The notes beneath the pieces are model-generated. The model searched no databases, was not told the origin of the DNA, and saw nothing but the letters and a program-made list of their open reading frames with translations. Positions 10,237 through 19,816 of a DNA stretch of 64,000 nucleotides are shown piece after piece (within the stretch, counting starts at the first letter, position 1; each line of letters begins with the position of its first letter). The DNA is from Nocardia arizonensis (GTDB lineage: Bacteria; Actinomycetota; Actinomycetes; Mycobacteriales; Mycobacteriaceae): the NCBI RefSeq assembly GCF_001310275.1, contig NZ_LGYZ01000081.1:407249-471248 (forward strand), in the 5' to 3' direction. The translations under genes were made by a program, and so were the position numbers.

Positions 10237-11583
10237 GTGCACGACGTTATCGACACCACCCGGCGACCCCGGGTCGCGATCCGCGGGGAACTGATCGGCG
10301 CGGGGATCGCCGCCCTGCTCGTCGCGGCCGCGATCGCGGTCCCGCGAATCGCAGGCGAACAATGGCATGCCAAGCTCTACGCGGGTGCGGCCCCGATCTA
10401 CGGTAACTGGCTGCGTCATGTCGGCTGGGGCACCGTACCCGCCTGTGTGATCGCGCTGCTGGTGATCACGCGCGGTCCGTACCTCGCCGAACGCCTGCGC
10501 TGGCGCACCCTGCTCGGCACCGCCTGGGTGACCGCGATCGCCTGGGCCTTCGCGCTGGCCATGGTGGACGGCTGGCACCGGGGATTCGCCGATCGGCTCA
10601 CCGACGGCCACGAATATCTGCACGAAGTGCCCGGCGTCACCGATATCCCGGCCATGCTGCGGGGTTTCACCGGCCGCATTCTCGATTTCCGTCCCGAGTC
10701 CTGGACCACCCACGTCTCGGGACATCCGCCCGGCGCACTGCTGGTATTCGTCGGACTCGACCGGATCGGCCTGGGCGGCGGTGCATGGGCGGGCGCGGTC
10801 TGCCTGCTCGTCGGCAGCAGCTCCGTGGTCGCGGTCGCGGTCGCGCTGCGGGCGCTGGGCGCCGAGGACCGTGCCCGTGCGGCACTGCCCTATCTGGCGC
10901 TCGCCCCGGCCGCCATCTGGATCGCCGTCTCCGCGGATGCCCTGTTCGCCGGGGTCACCGCATGGGCGGTCGCGCTGCTGGCCGTCGCGACGCGAGGCGA
11001 ACGCGGTCACGTCGGCGTCGCGGTCGCGTCGGGCGTGCTGTTCGGATGCGGCCTCTACCTCAACTACGGCCTCGTGCTCATGGCCCTGCCCGCGGTCGGG
11101 GTGCTCCTGGCGGGTCGCACGGCGCGCCCGCTGGCGCCCGCGCTGGTCGGGGCGCTGGCCGTGGTCGCGATCTTCACCGTGGCCGGATTCTGGTGGCTCG
11201 ACGGCTATCACCTTGTGGTGCAACGCTATTACCAGGGCATCGCCAGCGAACGCCCCTACGGCTACTGGTGCTGGGCCAACCTCGCCGCGACCGTCTGCGC
11301 GGTCGGTCTCGCGACCGCGGCGGCCCTGCCGCGCGCGCTGTCCCCGCGTGTCCTGCGTGCGGCCGATCCGACCGCACTGCTGGTCGCCGCGGCCACGGCG
11401 GCGATCCTCGCCGCCGACCTCAGCGGACTCAGCAAGGCCGAAACCGAACGGATCTGGTTGCCTTTCGATATGTGGCTGCTCGCCGCGACCGCGTTCCTGC
11501 CCCGAGCCCGCGCCCCGCTGTGGCTCACGGTCCAGGCCGCGGGCACACTGGCCATAGTCCACCTGATATTCACGAACTGGTGA
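10237..11583 (+). CDS. Polytopic membrane protein, GT-C glycosyltransferase-like
   Basis: About 448 residues with at least ten hydrophobic helices and a large first external loop carrying HEYLHEVPGVTD, RILDFRPESWTTHVSGHPPG and GIASERPYGYW. The layout (many helices, an acidic loop after the first ones) resembles integral-membrane mannosyl- or arabinosyltransferases that use polyprenyl-phosphate donors, but I do not see a decisive motif. GTG 10237 is preferred to GTG 10228 because TAGTGT (10224-10229) sits 7 nt before it as a -10 and no Shine-Dalgarno is present. The response regulator begins 5 nt downstream of its stop. Confidence 0.75.
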   Translation: MHDVIDTTRRPRVAIRGELIGAGIAALLVAAAIAVPRIAGEQWHAKLYAGAAPIYGNWLRHVGWGTVPACVIALLVITRGPYLAERLRWRTLLGTAWVTAIAWAFALAMVDGWHRGFADRLTDGHEYLHEVPGVTDIPAMLRGFTGRILDFRPESWTTHVSGHPPGALLVFVGLDRIGLGGGAWAGAVCLLVGSSSVVAVAVALRALGAEDRARAALPYLALAPAAIWIAVSADALFAGVTAWAVALLAVATRGERGHVGVAVASGVLFGCGLYLNYGLVLMALPAVGVLLAGRTARPLAPALVGALAVVAIFTVAGFWWLDGYHLVVQRYYQGIASERPYGYWCWANLAATVCAVGLATAAALPRALSPRVLRAADPTALLVAAATAAILAADLSGLSKAETERIWLPFDMWLLAATAFLPRARAPLWLTVQAAGTLAIVHLIFTNW

Positions 11584-11588
11584 CCGCC

Positions 11589-12281
11589 ATGTCGATACTG
11601 ATCGCCGACGACGATCCCGTCGTCCGCGAAGTGGTGCGGCGCTATCTGGAGCGCGACGGTCACACCGTCCTCGAGACCTGCGACGGCGCGAGTACCGCGG
11701 CATCGCTGTCGGGCGAGATCGAACTCGCCGTCCTCGACGTGATGATGCCCGCGCCCGACGGACTCGAGATCTGCCGTGCCATCCGCTCCGGTCCGCATCC
11801 GAACACCCCCGTCATCCTGCTCACCGCGCTCGGCGAGGAGGACGATCGCGTACTCGGACTCGAAGCGGGCGCCGACGACTACGTCACCAAACCGTTCAGC
11901 CCGCGCGAACTCGCCCTGCGCGTCGCCTCGGTGCTGCGGCGGTCCCGCGCCGCGCCCGACACCGCCCACCCGGTGCTGCGCGACGGCCCGATCGAGATCC
12001 GTCCCGCCGCCAGGCTGGCACTCCTCGACGGCACACCGGTCGACCTGACCCCGCGCGAACTCGACCTGCTGATCTTCCTGTGCCGCCATCCGCAGGAGGT
12101 GTTCAGCCGCGAGGATCTGCTCGCGCGGGTGTGGGGCTGGGACTTCGGTGACCTGTCCACGGTGACCGTGCACGTCAAGCGCCTGCGTGCCAAACTCGGC
12201 GAGCGACATCGCATCGATACCGTCTGGGGCCGCGGTTACGCGTGGGCCCGTTCCGACCCGGGAGGAGGGTCCACTGTCTGA
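11589..12281 (+). CDS. OmpR/PhoB-family response regulator
   Basis: A 230-residue regulator. Acidic pocket residues Asp7-Asp9, phospho-acceptor Asp50 in LAVLDVMMP, and Lys101 in DDYVTKPF form a complete receiver domain. The C-terminal winged helix is OmpR-type ([36 protein letters not shown]). It follows the membrane GT gene with a 5-nt gap and overlaps the histidine kinase start. It probably controls this envelope cluster in response to the adjacent kinase, which is inference from gene order. Confidence 0.93.
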   Translation: MSILIADDDPVVREVVRRYLERDGHTVLETCDGASTAASLSGEIELAVLDVMMPAPDGLEICRAIRSGPHPNTPVILLTALGEEDDRVLGLEAGADDYVTKPFSPRELALRVASVLRRSRAAPDTAHPVLRDGPIEIRPAARLALLDGTPVDLTPRELDLLIFLCRHPQEVFSREDLLARVWGWDFGDLSTVTVHVKRLRAKLGERHRIDTVWGRGYAWARSDPGGGSTV

Positions 12282-13371
12282 GGACACGCTCCAACTCATC
12301 GGTTACGCGCTCGCCTGCTCGATACCGGTGGTGCTGGTCGGCGCGCTCATGCTGCGGATCGGCAGCGACCGGTCGCTCACCGTCAGCATGGCGGTGCTCG
12401 TCCTCATTCCGACGCTGGCCACCTTGGCGGGCATCATCGGGGTCAGCGGCCTGATGTTCACCCACGAACTCCAGCGAACCGCCGTGGTGCTCGGCGTGGT
12501 CGCCGCGGTCACCGTACCGGCCGCCATCCTGCTCGGCCGCGAACAGGCGCGGAAAACCGTGTGGGAGAAGCAGATCAGGGAGCAGGAGCGGGCCGCCGAA
12601 CAATCCCGGCGCGAACTGGTCGCCTGGGTCAGTCACGATCTGCGCACCCCGCTCGCCGGAATCAGGGCCATGGCCGAGGCGCTGTCCGACGGCGTCGTCA
12701 GCGGTCGCGATGTGGCGCGCTACGCCGAACAGATCGGCCGCGAGACCAATCGGCTCTCACGTATGGTCGACGATCTGTTCGAGATGTCGAAGATCAGCGC
12801 GGGCGCGCTGCGACTGGAATTCGAATCCGTCGACCTGCGTGAACTCATCGACGAGGTACTGGCCGCCAATCGCGCCACCGCGGACCGGGCCGGAGTGCGG
12901 CTGCGCGCCGAACAGCCCGACCAGCCGATCACCGTGGCGGCCAGCGATCACGCCCTGTCCCGCGTGTTGACCAATCTGGTCGTCAACGCCATCACCTACA
13001 CCCCGCCCGGCGGTGAGGTCGCGCTCTCGGCGGGCGCGACCGACGAACAGGCGTGGGCCCGCGTCGACGACACCGGCCCTGGCATCGCCGAGGCGGATCT
13101 ACCGCGCATCTTCGAGGTCGCCTACCGGGGTGCCGCCGCGCGCACCCCGGTGACCGCCGACGGCGTCCCCACCGGCAGCGGTATGGGCCTGGCGATCGCG
13201 GCGGGACTGGTACACGCCCACCACGGCGAGATCACCGTCGAGAATCGTGACTACGGTTGCCGTTTCGAACTCCGGCTGCCGCGCACGCCGAAGTCCGATC
13301 ATGGCGTCGGCGCGCACATGCCCGCGCTCGCGCGCAGTGGTTCGAAGGCGAAGGCCGACAGGCCGTCGTAG
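12274..13371 (+). CDS. Sensor histidine kinase, apparently CTG-initiated
   Basis: About 365 residues with three N-terminal membrane helices (residues about 8-28, 35-58 and 69-88) and almost no external loop. The H-box is [11 protein letters not shown] with His121. N, G1 and G2 boxes are [18 protein letters not shown] and GSGMGLAIA. No ATG, GTG or TTG lies between the ATG at 12187 (deep in the regulator gene) and the first helix. An excellent GGAGGAGGG site at 12261-12269 is correctly placed for the CTG at 12274-12276. That CTG overlaps the regulator stop. Intramembrane-sensing kinases with short loops often detect envelope stress. The 3' end overlaps the convergent epimerase gene. Confidence 0.86.
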   Translation: MSEDTLQLIGYALACSIPVVLVGALMLRIGSDRSLTVSMAVLVLIPTLATLAGIIGVSGLMFTHELQRTAVVLGVVAAVTVPAAILLGREQARKTVWEKQIREQERAAEQSRRELVAWVSHDLRTPLAGIRAMAEALSDGVVSGRDVARYAEQIGRETNRLSRMVDDLFEMSKISAGALRLEFESVDLRELIDEVLAANRATADRAGVRLRAEQPDQPITVAASDHALSRVLTNLVVNAITYTPPGGEVALSAGATDEQAWARVDDTGPGIAEADLPRIFEVAYRGAAARTPVTADGVPTGSGMGLAIAAGLVHAHHGEITVENRDYGCRFELRLPRTPKSDHGVGAHMPALARSGSKAKADRPS

Positions 13372-14354
13372 GGCGCGACCCGGGCACTGAAATCCAGCGC
13401 GCTCCGCGCTCGTTCGGGATCGGCGACGATATGCCGGACATCGCCGGCGCGATAGCGACCGGTCACCACCGGCGCGGGACCCCCGCGCGCGTCGGCGAGC
13501 ACCTCGGCGACCCGCAGGATCGATATCGGCTGCCCTGAGGCGATATTCAGCGCGTTGAAGCCGGACAGCGGCCGCCGCACGGCCGCGACATTGGCTGCGG
13601 CGATATCGGTGACGTGCACGAAGTCACGCATCTGTCCGCCATCCTCGAACACCGTCGGCGGCTGCCCGGCCTCGAGCGCGGAACGGAAGATGGCCGCGAC
13701 GCCCGAATACGGTGTATCCCTCGGCATGTCGGCACCGTACACATTGTGATAGCGCAGCGCGGTGACCTGCGCACCGGTCACGGCGGCCCACGCGGCGGCG
13801 TAGTTCTCCTGCGCGAGTTTGCTTGCCGCGTAGAGACTTCGAGGCCGCAGCGGGGCGTCTTCGTCGACCGGCTCCCAGTCCAGTGCGCGGCCGTCGGGGC
13901 CGAGGTGTTCGAAGACCCCGTCCTCGAGATCGGCCGTGCGACGCCGACCGACCTCGATCGGGCCCAGTCCCGGCGAACGGTAACGTCCCTCGCCGTACAC
14001 GACCATCGATGACGCCAGCACCAGCCGTCCGCACCCGGCCCGGTCCATGGCCGCGAGGAGCACGGCCGTCCCGAAATCGTTGTGGCAGGCGTAGGCGGGC
14101 GCGTCCTGGGCGCTCACGCCCGCCCCGACGACCGCCGCCTGATGGCAGACCACATCGATATCGCGCAGTACGGTGTCCAGCGCCGCGCCGTCGCGGACAT
14201 CGATCCGCAGCACCCCGGGCGGCGGCTCGACGTCGGGCCCGTGTGCGGCGGGCACCATGAGATCGAGCGGGACGACCTCGTGCCCCGCCGCGATCAGCGC
14301 GCGCTGGACATGGGTCCCGATGAAGCCGGCCGCACCGGTCAGCAGCACGCGCAT
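13299..14354 (-). CDS. NAD-dependent epimerase/dehydratase (extended SDR)
   Basis: About 351 residues. The NAD motif GAAGFIG lies at the N-terminus, SSMVVYG and YAASK provide the Ser/Tyr/Lys active site, and [17 protein letters not shown] is typical of UDP-glucose 4-epimerase-like enzymes. The ATG at 14354 directly precedes RVLLTGAAG; a GTG four codons upstream is possible. It probably supplies a nucleotide sugar to the neighbouring glycosyltransferases. Its 3' end runs 73 bp into the histidine kinase gene on the other strand, so the C-termini of the two proteins share DNA. Confidence 0.88.
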   Translation of the reverse strand: MRVLLTGAAGFIGTHVQRALIAAGHEVVPLDLMVPAAHGPDVEPPPGVLRIDVRDGAALDTVLRDIDVVCHQAAVVGAGVSAQDAPAYACHNDFGTAVLLAAMDRAGCGRLVLASSMVVYGEGRYRSPGLGPIEVGRRRTADLEDGVFEHLGPDGRALDWEPVDEDAPLRPRSLYAASKLAQENYAAAWAAVTGAQVTALRYHNVYGADMPRDTPYSGVAAIFRSALEAGQPPTVFEDGGQMRDFVHVTDIAAANVAAVRRPLSGFNALNIASGQPISILRVAEVLADARGGPAPVVTGRYRAGDVRHIVADPERARSALDFSARVAPYDGLSAFAFEPLRASAGMCAPTP

Positions 14355-14583
14355 TCGGCTCACCACCGCCTCGGATTCGCGGGGTCGGTCCTCGTTTCGC
14401 AGACTCGTGTCATGACTCGATCGTGCCCGGTCGGTCTGCGATCTCCACGCGTACTCGCCGGAGCGTCAGACTTCGGTCACGATTGGCGCGCTCCGTGACG
14501 AGGAACGGCGACAGTTCCTCCGCCTCCGCGCCCTCCGACGGTCCGAGCGGATGCCACGGGTGACGCGCGGGTCCGTCGGAACG

Positions 14584-16095
14584 TCACCGGTCCGGTACGC
14601 AGCGCCCCGGTTCGAGCAGCGCGCTCCCGCACGGCTCGTTGTGGTAGGTCCGCAGCACCTCCGCGCCGACGTTGTCGGTCAGATAGTGCAGGAAGCTCGC
14701 CGCCAACGAGCCTGCGGGCAGGTCGCCATTGCTGTAGGCGTACTCCACACCCCAGAACGGATACTTCCGGTCGATGGCCTGCTGCCTGTCGGCGGGCACG
14801 TGGTCGATGGTGACGATGCGCATATCGGCCGCGACCGCCTCGGAGTACTCGCTGTAGCCGATCGCGCCGGGAAGGTCGGCCACCGCCTTGTGCATATCCC
14901 TGGTCACCGGCACGTCGCAGTACGCGCCCGCCGTGTCCCGGATCGCGGTGCAGCTCTGGTGCGGACGCTCCGGCTGACCGTCGGGCAGCAGCCTGCTTTC
15001 GAAGATATTGCGCGTCCCCGAGCCCGGCGTGCGATTCACCAGCACCACCGGCACGTTCGGCCCGCCGACCTCACTCCAGTTGGTGATCCGACCCCGATAC
15101 AGATCCCGGATCTGGGCCGCCGAAAGATCGGTGACGCCAAGATCCTTGTGCACGATCACCGTGAACAGCGACAGCGCCAGCGGGCGCGGCACCAGCGCCG
15201 GATAGCCCGCGCCCTTCGCCCCGTCACTGATCGTCAGCAGTCCGGGATCCGGCCCCGCCTCGGCCACCCGGTCGAGTCCGCGTTCGGTGCCCTGGAAGTC
15301 GAAGGCGAACTCCGCTCCCCGGCAGCGCTTTCCGTACTGGGCCGCGGCCTCGGTGATCACCGGTTCGAACGCCGAGGAACCGACGACGGTGAGCTTGCCG
15401 CTCGCGCAGTCGAGCGGGTCCGGCGACGGTTCCAGGATCGCCACCACGAACTGCACGACGATCACGGCCACCAGGAACGCGACCAGCGCCAACATGAGCC
15501 GCGACGCACCGGTGCGGCTCTCGGTCTCGGTGACGCGCCCGCGTTTGATCGAGCCGACCAACTCCGGCGGCGGATATTCGCCGCTGCCCGCGCCCTCCGA
15601 CCGTTGCAGAATCGCCAGGATCTTGTAGTGGTCGCCGCGATTCAACGGCACCTTGGGCAGATCGATGACTCCGATCCGGCCGCCGAGGTCCTGTCGCACC
15701 TCGATACCCGACCGCGGACCGAGGCTGTGCGCGAGATCCTGATCGCTGAGTTCGGTCACCGCCATGCCGATCACCCGGCGCTGCGGAAAACGCAGATGCA
15801 GTCCGACCCGCGCCACCGGCACCTGATAATCGGACTCCTCGATGGCCGAGGTGCCGCTGTTCTCTATGCGCACCAGCACGATCGACAGATCACGCAGTTC
15901 GGTTCCGTCGTCGCCGCGAAGCTGACTGAGCACGCCGGGGAAGACCGCCTCCACCTCACCGGTGACCGGTGTGTCCATCTGGACGCGGTAACCGAGTCGA
16001 TGCCGGCCGACCAGCACGAATTCCCAGAGAAACGCGGCGATCGGTATCGCGATACCGACGAGCGCCAGGATCGTGTCGACCGGAATGCCATCCAC
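14584..16095 (-). CDS. Membrane-anchored PstS-like substrate-binding protein
   Basis: A 503-residue protein. An N-terminal helix (TILALVGIAIPIAAFLWEFVLVG) precedes a cytoplasmic-looking domain of about 170 residues. A second helix (LALVAFLVAVIVVQFVVAIL, about residue 205) leads into a periplasmic phosphate-binding-like domain (LTVVGSSAFEPVITEAA, TNWSEVGGPNVPVVLVNRTPGSGTRNIF, AIGYSEY). The TPGSGT stretch corresponds to the ligand loop of PstS. No transporter genes are adjacent, so it may be a sensor or receptor rather than a transport component. It starts at the GTG at 16095, after a GGGGAGGG stretch. Confidence 0.8.
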   Translation of the reverse strand: MDGIPVDTILALVGIAIPIAAFLWEFVLVGRHRLGYRVQMDTPVTGEVEAVFPGVLSQLRGDDGTELRDLSIVLVRIENSGTSAIEESDYQVPVARVGLHLRFPQRRVIGMAVTELSDQDLAHSLGPRSGIEVRQDLGGRIGVIDLPKVPLNRGDHYKILAILQRSEGAGSGEYPPPELVGSIKRGRVTETESRTGASRLMLALVAFLVAVIVVQFVVAILEPSPDPLDCASGKLTVVGSSAFEPVITEAAAQYGKRCRGAEFAFDFQGTERGLDRVAEAGPDPGLLTISDGAKGAGYPALVPRPLALSLFTVIVHKDLGVTDLSAAQIRDLYRGRITNWSEVGGPNVPVVLVNRTPGSGTRNIFESRLLPDGQPERPHQSCTAIRDTAGAYCDVPVTRDMHKAVADLPGAIGYSEYSEAVAADMRIVTIDHVPADRQQAIDRKYPFWGVEYAYSNGDLPAGSLAASFLHYLTDNVGAEVLRTYHNEPCGSALLEPGRCVPDR

Positions 16096-16225
16096 CGGCT
16101 GTGCCCTCCCCTACTCTGCGCACCGGGTGCCGATACCCGACTGTCGCGGCGTGCCAACCATTCTGGGCCGCGAAGTACCACCCGCCCGCACCGCGAGCAA
16201 GTGTTCGACCAGAGTTCACGAGTGA

Positions 16226-17287
16226 TCAACCGGCTGCGTATGCGCCTGTCCACTCCAGCAATTGCCGCACCGGCCAGGTGTTCACGACCCGTTCCGGCGC
16301 GACGCCATTGGCCAGCGCGCGCTCGCATCCGTAACCCTGCCAATCCAATTGGCCCGGCGCGTGCGCATCGGTGTCGATGGAGAAGTAGCAGCCCATCTCC
16401 GCGGCGAGGCGGATCAACCGCGCGGGCGGGTCGCGGCGCTCGGGACGGCAGTTCACCTCGATCGCGGTGCCGTACCGCCGACACGCCTCGAAGACCACCT
16501 CCGCGTCGAATGCCGACTCCGGCCGGGTCCCCCTATTGCCCTCGACCAGCCGGCCCGTGCAATGGCCGAGCACGTCCACGTGCGGATCGGCCACCGCGTA
16601 CACCATGCGCTTGGTCATCACCTCGCGGTCGGCGCGCAGATTCGAATGCACACTGGCCACCACGACGTCGAGCCGCTCGAGCAGGTCGGCGCGCTGGTCG
16701 AGCGCGCCGTCGTCGAGGATGTCGACCTCTATGCCGGTCAGAATGCGAAACGGCGCCATCCGCTCGTTGAGTTCGGCCACCACGTCCAACTGGCGGAGCA
16801 AGCGGTCGGCGGACAGGCCGTTGGCGACGGTCAGGCGCGGCGAATGGTCGGTCAGCGCACAATATTCGTGGCCGAGCGCCGCGGCCACCGCCATCATCTC
16901 CTCGATCGGGCTGCCGCCGTCGGACCAGTCCGAGTGGGTGTGCAGGTCCCCGCGCAGCGCGGCGCGCAGTGGCTTGCCCGCGGCGCCGATGGGCTGGGCC
17001 TGCCCGCGCAGTTCGCGCAGATAGTCCGGTACCGCACCGGAATACGCCTGTTCGATCACCGCCGCGGTCTTCGGGCCGATGCCCGCCAACTCCCGCCAGC
17101 TGTGCCCGGCGCGGCGTTTCGCCCGCTCGCGCGGCGTCAGGTCCGCCACGATATCGGCCGCGCGCCGATACGCCTTGACCCGGTGGGTCTGCGCCCGCGC
17201 GCGCTCGAGCCAGAATCCGATCTCACGCAGCGCCTCCACCGGGCCCGGCGCGGCGCCCTGGTCGGCGATCGAATCCGTCTCGGCCAC
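16226..17287 (-). CDS. PHP-domain phosphoesterase with N-terminal helix-hairpin-helix
   Basis: A 353-residue protein. Residues up to about 120 form a PolX-like helix-hairpin-helix segment (ELAGIGPKTAAVIEQAY). The rest is a PHP domain with its metal-binding motifs: DLHTHSDWSDG, ALTDHSPR, TGIEVDI, VVASVHSNL, DVLGHCTG and DTDAHAPGQLDW. It resembles the C-terminal nuclease half of bacterial PolX but has no polymerase domain. Likely activities are a phosphoesterase or a 3'-5' exonuclease. GTG 17287 is chosen because it starts 5 nt after the reductase stop; longer readings would overlap that gene. Confidence 0.85.
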   Translation of the reverse strand: MAETDSIADQGAAPGPVEALREIGFWLERARAQTHRVKAYRRAADIVADLTPRERAKRRAGHSWRELAGIGPKTAAVIEQAYSGAVPDYLRELRGQAQPIGAAGKPLRAALRGDLHTHSDWSDGGSPIEEMMAVAAALGHEYCALTDHSPRLTVANGLSADRLLRQLDVVAELNERMAPFRILTGIEVDILDDGALDQRADLLERLDVVVASVHSNLRADREVMTKRMVYAVADPHVDVLGHCTGRLVEGNRGTRPESAFDAEVVFEACRRYGTAIEVNCRPERRDPPARLIRLAAEMGCYFSIDTDAHAPGQLDWQGYGCERALANGVAPERVVNTWPVRQLLEWTGAYAAG

Positions 17288-17292
17288 AGCGG

Positions 17293-17874
17293 CTATCGGA
17301 TCCGGCTGTACTTCAGGAAGGCCACACCGTCCTCGTAGATCCGGCTGGTGATCACCCGGAACCGCGCCGGATCGGGCAGTCCCGAACCGGTACCGAAGAG
17401 CGGCTTGCCGTGACCGAGCACGATCGGATACAGCTTCAGGAAGATCTGGTCGATCTCCGGCAGCAGGGCGCAGGCCAGTTCGCCGCCGCCGCACAACCAG
17501 ATGCCGAGCCCGGACTCACGTTTGAGTTGGCGCACCTTCGTCAGCGGATCGCTCGGAATCAACTGCACGGCGGGATCCGGACTCTCCGGCAGTGTCGTGG
17601 ACACCACGTATTGGCGCAGATGCGCGTACGGGCTCGATGTGCCGGTGCGCACCCCGAAATCATGGGTCTTGCGGCCCATCAGCACCGTATCGAAGCTCGC
17701 GTTGCGTTTGGTGATGCCGCGCGCCTCGCGCACCTTGGTCGGCAGCGTCTCCGGGAATTGCGCGGTGATCGCCGGACCGTGATCACCGCCGACGGGAAAG
17801 AAGTCGACCATGCCGTCGTCGGTGGCGATGAAGCCATCGATCGTCGAGGCGACGTAATAGGTGAGCTTGCGCAT
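17293..17874 (-). CDS. RibD C-terminal/dihydrofolate reductase-like protein
   Basis: A 193-residue single-domain reductase fold: MRKLTYYVASTIDGFIA at the N-terminus, DTVLMGRKTHDFG (the DHFR-like dinucleotide region) and GIWLCGGGELACALL. Such stand-alone proteins are usually annotated as dihydrofolate reductase family members but lack proof of folate or riboflavin activity. A clear AGGAAGG site precedes the ATG. It is followed by the PHP gene after 5 nt, so the two are co-transcribed. Confidence 0.86.
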   Translation of the reverse strand: MRKLTYYVASTIDGFIATDDGMVDFFPVGGDHGPAITAQFPETLPTKVREARGITKRNASFDTVLMGRKTHDFGVRTGTSSPYAHLRQYVVSTTLPESPDPAVQLIPSDPLTKVRQLKRESGLGIWLCGGGELACALLPEIDQIFLKLYPIVLGHGKPLFGTGSGLPDPARFRVITSRIYEDGVAFLKYSRIR

Positions 17875-17960
17875 GGGTCCTTCCTCAAACGGCCGGACCT
17901 GATCCCGACCGCCTAGGGAAACGGTAACTCGCCCGGCGCGTCGGCGGAGAGCCTTCCCGG

Positions 17961-18821
17961 TCAGCGCCCGCCCGGCCTGCGCTGGCACCGCGGACAGGAG
18001 TACGACGAACGGTTCATGAACCGTTCACGCACGATCGGTGCGCCGCAGCGTCGGCACGGTTCGTCCTCGCGCCCGTACACCGCCAGCGAACGCTCGAAGT
18101 AGCCGGATCGACCGTTGACGTTCACGTAGAGCGCGTCGAAGGAGGTACCGCCCGCGTCCAGCGCCTCCTCCATGACCGCGCCGACCTCGGTGAGCAGCAT
18201 GCGAAGCACCGGCCCGCGCAGACCGGAGGCGAGCCGGTTGCCGTGCAGTCCCGCCCGCCACAGCGCCTCGTCGGCGTAGATGTTGCCGACCCCCGAGACG
18301 ACGGTCTGATCCAGCAGCACGCGCTTGATCTCGGAGTGCTTGGCCCGCAGCGCGGCGACCGCGGCCTCGGCGTCGAAACGCGGGTCGAGCGGGTCGCGGG
18401 CGATATGGGCGACGGGTTCGGGCAGCAGCGAACCGCCCACTTCCACCAGCGGGGCCAGTGCCCAGCCGCCGAAGGTGCGCTGATCCACGAAACGCAGTTC
18501 GGCGCCGTCGTGCAGCGCGGCGCGGATATGGGCGTGCTTCTCCACCGGCGCGGCGGCGGGCTGCACCAGCATCTGACCGCTCATGCCGAGGTGCACGACC
18601 AGGGCGGTATCGGGCTCGTCGAAGGTGAGCCACAGATATTTGCCGCGTCGCTCGGCGGATGCCACGCGCTGTCCGGTCAGCCGCGCGGCCAGATCCGCGG
18701 CGCCCGCGATATGGCGGCGCACCGAGCGCGGATGGGTCACGGTCACCGATTCGACGGTGCGGCCGACGACATGTTCGGCCAGTCCGCGGCGGACGACCTC
18801 GACCTCGGGGAGTTCGGGCAC
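17961..18821 (-). CDS. mutM: Formamidopyrimidine-DNA glycosylase
   Basis: A 286-residue Fpg/MutM. The catalytic N-terminus is intact (Pro2 and Glu3 in MPELPEVE), Lys61 matches the conserved DNA-binding lysine, and the C-terminus carries the four-Cys zinc finger (CRRCGAP and CPRC). The helix-two-turn-helix Asn/Gly region is present as [14 protein letters not shown]. It removes 8-oxoguanine and other oxidised purines. It starts one base after the rnc stop codon, giving the order rnc-mutM seen in mycobacteria. Confidence 0.96.
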   Translation of the reverse strand: MPELPEVEVVRRGLAEHVVGRTVESVTVTHPRSVRRHIAGAADLAARLTGQRVASAERRGKYLWLTFDEPDTALVVHLGMSGQMLVQPAAAPVEKHAHIRAALHDGAELRFVDQRTFGGWALAPLVEVGGSLLPEPVAHIARDPLDPRFDAEAAVAALRAKHSEIKRVLLDQTVVSGVGNIYADEALWRAGLHGNRLASGLRGPVLRMLLTEVGAVMEEALDAGGTSFDALYVNVNGRSGYFERSLAVYGREDEPCRRCGAPIVRERFMNRSSYSCPRCQRRPGGR

Positions 18822-18822
18822 G

Positions 18823-19545
18823 TCAGGATTCGGCGGTCAGCGCCCGGTAGGCGGCGCCCGCGGCCTTCTGCTCGGCTTCCTTCTTGGACCGACCGACGCC
18901 CTGACCGTAGGCGACGCCGCCGATCACCGTGGTCGCGGTGAACTCCTTGTCGTGATCGGGGCCCGTCGAGGTGATCTCGTAGGTGGGCACGCCGATACCG
19001 CGTTCGGCCGTGAGCTCCTGGAGGCTGGTCTTGAAATCCAGCCCGGCGCCCATGCGCGGGCCGCGCTCGAGCAGGTCGGCGAACAGGCGAAGCACGACCG
19101 AGCGCGCGACATCGATACCGTGCTCGAGATGAACCGCACCGAGCAGCGACTCCATGCCGTCGGCGAGAATGCTCGGCTTGTCCCGGCCGCCGGTGAGCTC
19201 CTCGCCCTTGCCGAGCAGCAGGTGCGCGCCGAGGCCGCCCGAACCGAGGCCGCGTGCCACCTCCGCGAGTGCGTGCATATTCACCACGCTCGCCCGCAGC
19301 TTGGCCAGCTCGCCCTCGGACTTGTCCGGGTGCTCGTGGTACAGCCGCTCGGTGATGCTCAGACCGAGCACCGAGTCGCCCAGGAATTCCAGGCGCTCGT
19401 TGGTAGGCAGCCCACCGTTCTCATACGCGTAGGACCGGTGTGTCAGGGCGAGCCGCAGCAGATCCGGCCCCACCTCGACACCCAGTGCCTCGAGTAAGCT
19501 CGTGTGCTCACCGGTCGGGCCGGTGACATCCTTGCTGACGGTCAC
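18823..19545 (-). CDS. rnc: Ribonuclease III
   Basis: A 240-residue RNase III. The signature [13 protein letters not shown] (residues 49-61) carries the catalytic acidic residues, and the second acidic site is in [11 protein letters not shown]. The C-terminal double-stranded RNA-binding domain ends in [14 protein letters not shown]. It processes ribosomal and structured RNAs. The start is a GTG. It follows rpmF after 22 nt and is almost contiguous with mutM, so rpmF, rnc and mutM form one minus-strand operon. Confidence 0.96.
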   Translation of the reverse strand: MTVSKDVTGPTGEHTSLLEALGVEVGPDLLRLALTHRSYAYENGGLPTNERLEFLGDSVLGLSITERLYHEHPDKSEGELAKLRASVVNMHALAEVARGLGSGGLGAHLLLGKGEELTGGRDKPSILADGMESLLGAVHLEHGIDVARSVVLRLFADLLERGPRMGAGLDFKTSLQELTAERGIGVPTYEITSTGPDHDKEFTATTVIGGVAYGQGVGRSKKEAEQKAAGAAYRALTAES

Positions 19546-19567
19546 GTCGATATGGCGGATCGAACCG

Positions 19568-19750
19568 TCAGACCGCGGAGGTGACCTGGCGGCCCTTGTA
19601 GGTGCCGCAGGACGGGCACGCGATATGCGGCAGGGTCTTCTCGCCGCAGGCGCGGTTCGGGCAGGTGACCAGGGTCGGCGCGGTGGCCTTCCACTGGCTG
19701 CGCCGCGACCTGGTGTTGGAACGGGACATCCGGCGCTTCGGAACGGCCAC
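19568..19750 (-). CDS. rpmF: 50S ribosomal protein L32
   Basis: A 60-residue L32: [20 protein letters not shown] followed by two Cys pairs (CPNRAC and CPSC) that can hold zinc. An AGGAG site lies 8 nt before the GTG start. It sits between the DUF177 gene and rnc, the usual neighbour of YceD proteins in many bacteria. Confidence 0.96.
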   Translation of the reverse strand: MAVPKRRMSRSNTRSRRSQWKATAPTLVTCPNRACGEKTLPHIACPSCGTYKGRQVTSAV

Positions 19751-19816
19751 GACTACTTCTCCTCTGTCCTCTGGCGCGCCGTGACGTCCTGTGCCACGGC
19801 GGCTGACTGGTTCTTG

